A stretch of DNA of 11,964 bases from Fibrobacter sp. UBA1313 (GTDB lineage Bacteria; Fibrobacterota; Fibrobacteria; Fibrobacterales; Fibrobacteraceae). The translations under genes were made by a program, and so were the position numbers. The stretch spans positions 1 through 11,964 of the forward strand of contig DBTP01000159.1 of assembly GCA_002307115.1 (NCBI GenBank), in the 5' to 3' direction. The notes beneath the pieces were generated by a model. It saw only the letters and a program-made list of their open reading frames with translations, had not been told where the DNA came from and ran no database searches. This document shows positions 6,010 through 11,964 of this stretch, piece after piece (positions within the stretch are counted from its first letter, which is position 1; the number at the start of each line of letters is the position of its first letter).

Positions 6010-7017
6010 CTACCCTATTTCAGACTTGAGTTCTCGACTCATTAATTCTTCGATGGCTATCTTCGGTGACTTTCCACAGAAAAGCGCTTCGTAAACCGCA
6101 TTGACAATCGGAAGTTCAACACCCATCTTTTCTCCGAGTGCCTTAGCGCTCCGGCAAGTGGGCACGCCCTCAGCGACCATCTTCATGTGAGACATGACCT
6201 GGTCCAAAGTTTCACCCTTACCGATACACTCCCCGACATAACGGTTGCGGCTATGACCCGAAAGGCACGTCACAATCAGATCACCCATGCCAGCAAGGCC
6301 CGCAAACGTATGAGCGTTCGCTCCCATCGCAAGCCCTAGGCGGCAAATCTCCGCCTGCCCGCGAGTAATCAAAGCCGCGCGAGTATTATCACCAGCTCCG
6401 ATACCATAAAGAATTCCGCTCGCAATGGCAATTACGTTTTTCACGGAACCACAAAGCTCCACACCCACAATATCGGTAGATGTATAAACACGGAGATAAG
6501 AATTACTCATCACTTGTTGCACAAACTTGGCAGAGTCTTCGTTCGTACAGGCGGCAACAATAGCGGTAGAGACGCGACGGGCCACTTCTTCAGCGTGGGT
6601 CGGCCCACTAAAAGCGACCATGTGGTCTTCATCAAGCCATGGAACATTCGCAAGAATCACCTCACTCATCAACTGAAGAGAGCCTTCCAAAATGCCTTTC
6701 GTTGCACAGAGAACGATGGGCTTCTTGCCTTTCGGTGTCCAGGTTCCAAATTGTTTGGCCACGTTACCCATGAACTGGGATGGCACTACCAAAAGAACCA
6801 TTTCCGCACCTTCAAGAGCGGCATTCATATCTGTCGTATAAACAAAAGAATCCGGGAAAATAACACCGGGCAATTTGTCTTTGTATTGGTGTTCCCGATA
6901 AAGCAAGTCCACTTCATCCTGCGAAAAGGTCCAAAAGGAAACCTGATGTCCATTGTCCGAGAGAACCTGGCCGAGAGTTAAACCCCAACCACCTGTACCT
7001 AATACTGTAACTTTCAT
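6010..7017 (-). CDS. gpsA: Glycerol-3-phosphate dehydrogenase [NAD(P)+]
   Basis: GpsA reduces dihydroxyacetone phosphate to sn-glycerol 3-phosphate with NAD(P)H in the cytoplasm, giving the backbone for phospholipids. The 335-residue protein has the family's normal length. Residues 7-12 (GTGGWG) form the dinucleotide-binding Rossmann loop, followed by LLVVPS (75-80) and ATKGI (105-109). SGPTHAEEV (137-145) matches the usual 'SGPSFA.E', with Thr for Ser and His for Phe. The catalytic lysine is Lys193 in GSVKNV, and the substrate-binding motif NTRAALITRG is at 211-220. The C-terminal helical domain carries GMGDLIVTC.SGHSRN (243-258) and VAEGVPTCRSA (281-291). Only a weak AAGG lies well upstream of the ATG. 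plsY ends 30 bases before it and the Cys-rich lipoprotein starts nine bases after it, so all are in one minus-strand operon. The product is the substrate of the neighbouring PlsY. Confidence 0.97.
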   Translation of the reverse strand: MKVTVLGTGGWGLTLGQVLSDNGHQVSFWTFSQDEVDLLYREHQYKDKLPGVIFPDSFVYTTDMNAALEGAEMVLLVVPSQFMGNVAKQFGTWTPKGKKPIVLCATKGILEGSLQLMSEVILANVPWLDEDHMVAFSGPTHAEEVARRVSTAIVAACTNEDSAKFVQQVMSNSYLRVYTSTDIVGVELCGSVKNVIAIASGILYGIGAGDNTRAALITRGQAEICRLGLAMGANAHTFAGLAGMGDLIVTCLSGHSRNRYVGECIGKGETLDQVMSHMKMVAEGVPTCRSAKALGEKMGVELPIVNAVYEALFCGKSPKIAIEELMSRELKSEIG

Positions 7018-7047
7018 GATGTGCGTAACCTTATTTATTCAAGTAAT

Positions 7048-7719
7048 TTACACTTTTTTTCGTTTGCTACCAAAACCGTTTTCCGTACCATTCATTAAAC
7101 GCTTCATATTAGCACGATGTTTATAAATAACAAAAACAGCAACGGCCCAAGCAACAATCAGAACCCCTAAGGAAATCTGATCGTGCGGGTAATGCTCAGG
7201 AAAGCAAAAACCTAAAGTGGAGATAATCGCAAGAGTGATGCAAGCCCCGATACTCCCCACCGAAACATACTTGGTGGTAACAGTCAAAAGGGTCCACACA
7301 AAAAAAGAAATAAGAGCGGTCACCGGAGCGAGTGCTAAAAAGACCCCCATCGCCGTGAGCACGCCCTTGCCTCCACGAAAACCCGCCATGCACGTAAAAC
7401 TGTGACCCACAATAGCGAGAATTCCCGCCACTAAAGGCAACCAAGAATAATCAGGCCCACCCGCTGCCACAGACGCTTCATTCATCCACAAAGCGATCAT
7501 CGGCGCCAAAAAACCTTTCGCAAGATCAACAAAAACCACTGGCAACGCAGGCTTCCAACCGAGAACGCGGAATACGTTAGTTAAACCCGCATTTTTTGAA
7601 CCATAAGCACGAATGTCGTAACTTTTACCGTTGACGAGCTTTGCCATCCACACGGCGGACGGGAGGGACCCCAACAGATATGCGATCGGAAGACTCAGTA
7701 AATTGTTCAAGATCTTCAT
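7048..7719 (-). CDS. plsY: Acyl-phosphate:glycerol-3-phosphate acyltransferase
   Basis: PlsY is the integral inner-membrane enzyme that transfers the acyl group of acyl phosphate (made by PlsX, not in this window) to position 1 of glycerol 3-phosphate, starting phospholipid synthesis. The 223-residue protein shows the conserved motifs: AYLLGSLPSA (13-22), DIRAYGSKNAGLTNVFR (35-51), GHSFTCMAGFRGGKGVLTAMG (105-125) and KYVSVGSI (150-157). It ends with the HRANMKRLMNGTEN motif (201-214). About five membrane segments are present. The ATG at 7719 has GAAAGG directly against it, too close for a normal ribosome site. A TTG three codons in (7710) would be better spaced, while a TTG at 7746 has no site, so the exact start is uncertain by a few residues. 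The first 95 bases overlap the 3' end of der in another frame, which suggests translational coupling. gpsA follows after 30 bases and supplies its substrate. Confidence 0.95.
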   Translation of the reverse strand: MKILNNLLSLPIAYLLGSLPSAVWMAKLVNGKSYDIRAYGSKNAGLTNVFRVLGWKPALPVVFVDLAKGFLAPMIALWMNEASVAAGGPDYSWLPLVAGILAIVGHSFTCMAGFRGGKGVLTAMGVFLALAPVTALISFFVWTLLTVTTKYVSVGSIGACITLAIISTLGFCFPEHYPHDQISLGVLIVAWAVAVFVIYKHRANMKRLMNGTENGFGSKRKKV

Positions 7720-9055
7720 CCTTTCGAAGAGTGAGCTTTTGGTCAAAATTTAAACGTAACGGAGCTCCAGATAACTGGAACGCATCAAAGAAAAGTTTCA
7801 TCAAATATCGTTTATAAGCCTCGTCTACAAATTCAGGATAACGAGTTTCGATATCAATCACAGGGGGTTCTACCATGATCTGGCATGCCCGCATGAGCTT
7901 AATCGGTCGAGACTGGCGTGTGGGGTGAGGGTTCTTTTCACAAGCCTCCGCAAAGACTTCTGCCAAACGATCTCGTCCCAAAACACGGCGACAATTATTG
8001 TAGACGGTTTTAATTTCTTGAATCACGCGGTGAACACGCTGACCATCCTTCGCACTGATGGAAAGAATGGGCACAAACTCCAACATGGGTTCGCGCTCAA
8101 ACATGTCTTTAACCAAGTGATCAAAAGATTTATCCGTTTTATTAGGAAGAATATCCCACTTGTTGAGGAGCAGAATAAGCCCCTTGCCCGCTTTACGAAT
8201 ATCCGTAATAATGCGGAAATCCTGAACTTCCAAACCGCGAGTCACATCGATAATGAGCACACAAAGATCCGAACGACGGATACTTTCCTGCGTACGCATG
8301 TTGCTGAAAACTTCTACTTCGTCAGAAACGCGTGCTTTTTTGCGAAGACCTGCGGTGTCAGTCACCACAAAAGGAACTTCATCTACGATAAAAGTACAGT
8401 CAATAGAATCGCGAGTGGTCCCCGGAATATCCGAGACAACGGCGCGTTCCTCACCTAAAATGCGATTAAGAAGCGTACTCTTACCTGCATTCGGGCGGCC
8501 AAGAATCGCAAAACGAATGGGACGAATCTCATCATGAATCCCTTTCGTTCCTCCCGGAAGGAGCCCAATAACTTCATCTAAAAGAGAGAGACAGGCATAA
8601 CCCGTGAGAGCGCTGATGGTACGTGGTTGCCCAAGACCCAGGGGGAGGAACTCCCAGCTTTCGGTCCGATCTTCAGGGACTTCGCTCTTGTTCGCCACAA
8701 GGATCACCTGCTTATCCAAGCGTTTCACCATGCGAGCAAATTGCTGATCTAAATCAGTAATTCCCACACGGATATCCACCATAAACAAGACCAGATCCGC
8801 ATCTTGCAAGGCCGTAAATATCTGAGCGCGCACACTGTCAGCGAGCACATCAATGGAGTCATCAGGCAAAAAACCACCCGTATCCACTACGGTAAATTCC
8901 CGCCCATTGTAAAAAGCCGTCTGGTAATGACGATCTCTGGTGACGCCATCACGGTCAGAAACCACTGCCGCACGACGACCGAGGATTCGATTAAACAAGG
9001 AGGACTTGCCCACATTGGGGCGTCCGACGATACAGACTATAGGTAATTTTGCCAC
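7625..9055 (-). CDS. der: Ribosome biogenesis GTPase Der (EngA)
   Basis: Der is a double GTPase that binds and matures the 50S ribosomal subunit. The 476-residue protein has two G domains and a KH-like domain. First G domain: GRPNVGKS (11-18), DTGG (58-61) and NKSE (122-125, where Glu replaces the common Asp, as in some Der proteins). Second: GRPNAGKS (186-193), DTAG (233-236) and NKWD (298-301). The KH-like domain covers about 355-445. About 31 extra residues follow it, from DEDLEQFTESSD to DGKARQR; this tail is encoded in the overlap with plsY. The start is the GTG at 9055, giving MAKLPIVCIVGRPNVGKS, the usual family beginning. A GTG at 9100 would add a hydrophobic 15-residue lead not typical of Der. 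No strong Shine-Dalgarno is seen at either. It is first in the der-plsY-gpsA-lipoprotein operon and divergent from aroE, with a TTGACA box upstream at 9129-9124. Confidence 0.97.
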   Translation of the reverse strand: MAKLPIVCIVGRPNVGKSSLFNRILGRRAAVVSDRDGVTRDRHYQTAFYNGREFTVVDTGGFLPDDSIDVLADSVRAQIFTALQDADLVLFMVDIRVGITDLDQQFARMVKRLDKQVILVANKSEVPEDRTESWEFLPLGLGQPRTISALTGYACLSLLDEVIGLLPGGTKGIHDEIRPIRFAILGRPNAGKSTLLNRILGEERAVVSDIPGTTRDSIDCTFIVDEVPFVVTDTAGLRKKARVSDEVEVFSNMRTQESIRRSDLCVLIIDVTRGLEVQDFRIITDIRKAGKGLILLLNKWDILPNKTDKSFDHLVKDMFEREPMLEFVPILSISAKDGQRVHRVIQEIKTVYNNCRRVLGRDRLAEVFAEACEKNPHPTRQSRPIKLMRACQIMVEPPVIDIETRYPEFVDEAYKRYLMKLFFDAFQLSGAPLRLNFDQKLTLRKDEDLEQFTESSDRISVGVPPVRRVDGKARQR

Positions 9056-9232
9056 GGCCCAAATATAGAAACGAAAAAGAAAAAACACCGTAACGGTCAC
9101 ATCGAAAGCTATTTATATATTTTTGTCAAGGTTTAATCTAGGTTCGTTCCGATCAGCCACTTGCTTTGCAAATCTTTGATTTGCTTTCAAATTCTGAAGT
9201 ATTTGAGCGTTCCACAAAATTTGAGGTCCTTT
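9056..9232. promoter_or_regulatory. Divergent der / aroE promoter region
   Basis: This 177-base gap separates der (minus) from aroE (plus). On the minus strand a perfect TTGACA lies at 9129-9124, and an AT-rich ATATATAAAT at 9120-9111 follows too closely to be its -10, so the exact promoter is unclear. On the aroE side GCAAATC (9168-9174) and GATTTGC (9178-9184) form a seven-pair hairpin with a three-base loop. ATTTG (9179-9183) and CAAAT (9188-9192) form a competing one. The aroE Shine-Dalgarno GAGG is at 9223-9226. No gene is visible in the gap. Confidence 0.4.
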
Positions 9233-10096
9233 GTGACATCTATTGACGGCAAAACAAAATTGCTTGCAGTCTTCGGGAACCCCGTGGGGCACAGCAAGTC
9301 GCCGCTTATGCATAATGCGCTTTTGGAGCATTTCGGCATCAATGCCGTCTACGTTCCTCTTTGCCCACCCGTGGATCATCTCAAAGAAGCGATTGAGGGA
9401 TTTCGAACCTTGGGTTTCCTAGGTGCCAACGTGACAATTCCTTTCAAGGAAATGGTGGGGGCTTATTTGGACGAACTCTCCCCCATTTCAAAATTCACGG
9501 GAAGCGTCAATACACTCTATTGGAAAGAGGGCGTTGTCGGAGGTTCGCTTGTAGGAACCACCACCGATCCTTATGGAGCTCTCCAGTGTCTCGCAAAGGC
9601 CCATGAGCCCGTTGAGGGGAGACATGTGGCCATTTTAGGCAATGGAGGAGCGGCACGCGCCATCGCATTTTTATTCCATAGCTTAGGAGCCCAAATTACG
9701 ATCGTTTGCCGAGACCAAGAGAAAGGCTCAAATCTCGCGCAAGCACTCCACAAAGCAAACCCGCAAAAATCTGTTCCTTCTGCGGTTCTGTTTCAAGATT
9801 TTCAAAATATCCGTGACGTCGATATCGTTCTCAATGCAACGTCTGTAGGAATGACTCCTCACGATCATATTTCTCCTCTCCCCAAAGAAGCCTTACATCC
9901 CAAAATGGTCGTCTGTGACATCGTCTACACGCCAACCGAAACGAAGCTCTTGCGAGAAGCGAAAGAAGTCGGTTGCAAAGTCATTGGTGGCTCCGCAATG
10001 CTTGTCTATCAAGGGGCTCAAAGTTTTGAATACTGGTTCGAAGGAAAAGTGCCCAACATTGATGTGATGAAAAAAGCACTCGGGATGGAGGAGTGA
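9233..10096 (+). CDS. aroE: Shikimate dehydrogenase (NADP+)
   Basis: AroE reduces 3-dehydroshikimate to shikimate with NADPH, the fourth step of the shikimate pathway, in the cytoplasm. The 287-residue protein has the normal length. The substrate pocket is visible as GHSKSPLMHN (19-28), NVTIPFKE (66-73, with catalytic Lys72) and GSVNTLY (90-96). The catalytic Asp112 lies in GTTTDPYG (108-115), where a Thr stands in place of the usual Asn of 'G.NTD'. The NADP-binding loop is GNGGAARA (136-143), followed by NATSVGM (201-207), and GGSAMLVYQGAQSFEYW (252-268) closes the active site. The GTG at 9233 is preferred because GAGG lies six bases before it and the family start is nearby. A TTG at 9161 would add 24 unrelated residues. 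The stop is one base from the ATG of the AroK-AroB fusion, so the two are translationally coupled. Divergent to der. Confidence 0.96.
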   Translation: MTSIDGKTKLLAVFGNPVGHSKSPLMHNALLEHFGINAVYVPLCPPVDHLKEAIEGFRTLGFLGANVTIPFKEMVGAYLDELSPISKFTGSVNTLYWKEGVVGGSLVGTTTDPYGALQCLAKAHEPVEGRHVAILGNGGAARAIAFLFHSLGAQITIVCRDQEKGSNLAQALHKANPQKSVPSAVLFQDFQNIRDVDIVLNATSVGMTPHDHISPLPKEALHPKMVVCDIVYTPTETKLLREAKEVGCKVIGGSAMLVYQGAQSFEYWFEGKVPNIDVMKKALGMEE

Positions 10097-10097
10097 A

Positions 10098-11732
10098 ATG
10101 AAAAGAGCTTCAGAGCAAACCGTTTACTTTACTGGCTTTATGGCGAGTGGTAAAAGTCGCATTGGTCGTGCTGTCGCGGATAGATTGCAGCGCCCCTTTG
10201 TGGATACCGACGCCCTCATTGCAGAACGCGCGGGCAAAACTATTTCTGAAATTTTCACCAACGATGGTGAAGCGGTTTTCCGTAAAATGGAACGCGATGT
10301 TTTAGCTGAAATCGCCGCCAATGAAACCCCTCGCATCGTGGCTCTCGGGGGTGGCGCACTCACGCAAGCTCCTATTCTTGAATTTATTCACCGCTCGGGA
10401 ATTCTTGTGCGCCTTTGGGCAACACCCGAAGTACTTTCCGAACGCATCGGACGTAAAGCGACACGCCCCCTGATGGCGGGACTTGCCCCAGAAGAGCGTC
10501 TCAAAAAAGTCAAAGAGATGCTTGAAGAACGGGAACACTATTACCGTCATGCGGATTTTAGCGTAGAAAGTTCAAACGATTTTTCTGAGGATCATGTCAT
10601 CGAACGGGTTGTCGCGTTGCTCAAATTCTGGGATGCGCGAGCGATCAACGTGGAAACCAATTCTGGGGACCGTTATCCCATTTTTATTGGGAAAAATTTA
10701 GTTTCCAATATGAGTAGTCTCTTAGAGGGTTTGCGACTAAACCCAAGCCACTCTTTCCTCATTTGCACAGATACCACAATCGCAAAAGCACAAGCGCCTC
10801 TTTTAAATACACTCAAAATGCAAGCGGGACAATGTCCCATTTTTAAATTCCGCGCAGGGGAAACGAATAAAAATTTGAACAGCCTGAATCAACTTTACAC
10901 CTACATGCTCCGACGTCATTTTACCCGTAAGAGTTGCCTGTTGCAATTTAGTGGCGGCGTTGTGGGAGATATGGCGGGTTTTGGTGCGGCAACCTACCAG
11001 CGCGGGATTCCTTTTATTCAAATTCCCACAACACTGTTGAGTATGGTCGATAGCTCTGTCGGTGGAAAAGTGGCAGTAAACCACCCCGAAGGCAAGAACA
11101 TGATCGGGGCATTCTATCAGCCTCACGCGGTGCTTTGTGACCTAGAAACCCTTTCCACACTGCCTTTCCAAGAATATCTCGCAGGGCTTGCAGAAGTCGT
11201 CAAATACGGCATCATCTATGACGAGCCCTTCTTTTGTTTCATGGAAAAAAATGTGGAAAAAATCAAAAATCGTGATTTGGAAACCGTGAGCGGTCTTATT
11301 CATCGCAGTTGCGAAATCAAAGCCGAAGTCGTAGGCATTGATGAAAAAGAAACTGGACTCCGCGCGATTCTCAACTATGGGCACACTTTTGGACACGCCA
11401 TTGAAAAACTGCATAATTATGAATTTTCTCATGGTATGGGTGTGAGTTTGGGAATGCGCGTCGCCGGTAGACTTTCTACACTGACCCACCGTTGGACAGA
11501 AACAGAAGAAATTCGACAAAATGCACTTTTAGACGCTTTGGGATTCCCAAAAACTTGCGCTGTAGACGCAGAGGCCGCTTGGGAGGCCATGGGTATTGAT
11601 AAAAAAGTGGAAAAAGACAAACGCGTTTATATTTTACCGACAAAAATCGGAAAAGTGGAAAAAGCCACAGCCGTGAATGAATCACTTGTTCGCGAAGCAT
11701 GGGCTTCTATCCAACCAGGAGATCACTTATGA
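10098..11732 (+). CDS. aroKB: Fused shikimate kinase / 3-dehydroquinate synthase
   Basis: A 544-residue two-enzyme protein. The N-terminal shikimate kinase (about 5-178) phosphorylates shikimate with ATP (pathway step 5). It has a P-loop GFMASGKS (13-20, Ala where many have Gly), FVDTDALI (34-41), FRKMERD (61-67), ALGGGAL (82-88) and the lid TRPLM (122-126). The C-terminal 3-dehydroquinate synthase (about 182-540) makes 3-dehydroquinate from DAHP (step 2), using NAD+ and a metal. It has SGGVVGDMAGF (285-295, Ser for the first Gly), PTTLLSMVDSSVGGKVAVNH (310-329), GKNMIGAFYQP (332-342) and metal ligands Glu366 (LAGLAEVVKYG), His429 (NYGHTFGHAIE) and His445 (FSHGMG). All catalytic positions I can recognise are present, so both halves look active. 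GGAGGAG precedes the ATG by four bases. The gene follows aroE by one base and overlaps the next ATG in ATGA. AroK-AroB fusions are known in other bacteria, for example Thermotoga. Separate adjacent genes are the commoner form. Confidence 0.97.
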   Translation: MKRASEQTVYFTGFMASGKSRIGRAVADRLQRPFVDTDALIAERAGKTISEIFTNDGEAVFRKMERDVLAEIAANETPRIVALGGGALTQAPILEFIHRSGILVRLWATPEVLSERIGRKATRPLMAGLAPEERLKKVKEMLEEREHYYRHADFSVESSNDFSEDHVIERVVALLKFWDARAINVETNSGDRYPIFIGKNLVSNMSSLLEGLRLNPSHSFLICTDTTIAKAQAPLLNTLKMQAGQCPIFKFRAGETNKNLNSLNQLYTYMLRRHFTRKSCLLQFSGGVVGDMAGFGAATYQRGIPFIQIPTTLLSMVDSSVGGKVAVNHPEGKNMIGAFYQPHAVLCDLETLSTLPFQEYLAGLAEVVKYGIIYDEPFFCFMEKNVEKIKNRDLETVSGLIHRSCEIKAEVVGIDEKETGLRAILNYGHTFGHAIEKLHNYEFSHGMGVSLGMRVAGRLSTLTHRWTETEEIRQNALLDALGFPKTCAVDAEAAWEAMGIDKKVEKDKRVYILPTKIGKVEKATAVNESLVREAWASIQPGDHL

Positions 11733-11964
11733 GCATTCTCGTTACCGGCGGCACAGGTGCCCTAGGTTTCCATATCCTTTCTGGAGTCACTCGTTCTGGA
11801 CGAACACTCCATAGTTTCAGCGACGAACAACCTCAGCCATGGCAAAAAGTACAAGACGTCCAATATCATACGGGGAACTTGCTGAACTATAGAGAAGTCT
11901 TTGAAATAATTCAAAAAGTGAACCCCACTCACGTCTATCATCTCGCCAGTCAATCTTCTGTCGG
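11729..11964 (+). CDS. NAD-dependent epimerase/dehydratase, 5' part only
   Basis: The reading frame starts in the ATGA overlap with the aroKB stop and runs open to the end of the window (78 complete codons). It has a good AGGAGA (11717-11722) six bases before the ATG. The visible protein is the N-terminal Rossmann part of an extended short-chain dehydrogenase. ILVTGGTGALGFHI (3-16) contains the GxxGxxG NAD-binding motif. An acidic-turn stretch GNLLNYREVFEIIQKV follows, and THVYHLASQSSVG (67-79, last codon incomplete) matches the 'VYHLAAQS.V' strand and turn of the GDP-mannose 4,6-dehydratase and UDP-glucose epimerase group. The Tyr-x-x-x-Lys catalytic pair lies beyond the window. Likely substrate is a nucleotide sugar for envelope polysaccharide; which one cannot be told. 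Coupling to the shikimate genes is by position only and need not reflect shared function. Confidence 0.9.
   Translation, partial: MSILVTGGTGALGFHILSGVTRSGRTLHSFSDEQPQPWQKVQDVQYHTGNLLNYREVFEIIQKVNPTHVYHLASQSSV

Noticed and set aside
5595..6045. Plus-strand open frames opposite the Cys-rich lipoprotein.
   Set aside because: The minus-strand frame has a signal peptide, a ribosome site and operon spacing; the plus-strand frames have none of these.
6514..6981. A 155-codon plus-strand open frame opposite gpsA.
   Set aside because: It is antisense to conserved gpsA motifs and its protein shows no recognisable features.
7925..8458. A 177-codon plus-strand open frame opposite der.
   Set aside because: It is the complement of the second G domain of Der, with no independent ribosome site or domain.
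1..11964. CRISPR array, tRNA, rRNA, insertion sequence, toxin-antitoxin or defence genes.
   Set aside because: I saw no regularly spaced repeats, no transposase or integrase motifs, no RNA gene signatures and no defence domains.

Overview
The window carries an ordinary chromosomal stretch of a diderm (Gram-negative type) bacterium. Three separate genes start with lipoprotein signal peptides ending in a Cys, Shine-Dalgarno sites of the AGGAG type are common, and base composition looks mid-range. The combination of FloA/NfeD, a fused shikimate kinase-dehydroquinate synthase, a lamin-tail lipoprotein and many lineage-specific lipoproteins points away from Proteobacteria. A Fibrobacterota- or Bacteroidota-like organism is my guess, but nothing in the window proves it. 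No tRNA, rRNA, CRISPR array, insertion sequence or phage gene is visible.

Left part (about 1-4260): a membrane-organisation locus. A long NfeD protein with a ClpP-like protease domain (79-1539) is followed by a strong bidirectional terminator. Next come an opposite-strand lipoprotein of unknown function (1642-2256), then floA (2451-3431) and a single-pass membrane protein (3450-4004). A 59-residue PspC-domain protein (3985-4164, minus strand) overlaps the end of that last gene tail to tail. NfeD and FloA are normally adjacent partners; here a lipoprotein gene in its own transcription unit lies between them.

Middle part (4165-6000): a lamin-tail-domain lipoprotein (4261-5508) sits behind a divergent intergenic region that contains a perfect 24-bp palindrome. 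A Cys- and Pro-rich lipoprotein (5518-6000, minus) forms the last gene of the next operon.

Minus-strand operon (9055 down to 5518): der, plsY, gpsA and the Cys-rich lipoprotein. GpsA makes sn-glycerol 3-phosphate and PlsY acylates it, so two consecutive phospholipid steps are linked to the ribosome-assembly GTPase Der. der and plsY overlap by 95 bases, and that overlap coincides with a tail on Der beyond its KH-like domain.

Right part (9233-11964): a plus-strand shikimate operon. aroE is followed after one base by an aroK-aroB fusion, which overlaps by four bases the start of a truncated extended-SDR sugar-nucleotide epimerase/dehydratase gene. AroB, AroE and AroK supply steps 2, 4 and 5 of the shikimate pathway. 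der and aroE are divergent and share a 177-base promoter region.

I found no convincing new defence or mobile system. The most interesting items are the split nfeD/floA locus with its added lipoprotein and PspC-like gene, the palindrome at 4196-4219, the 12-Cys lipoprotein, and the der/plsY overlap.
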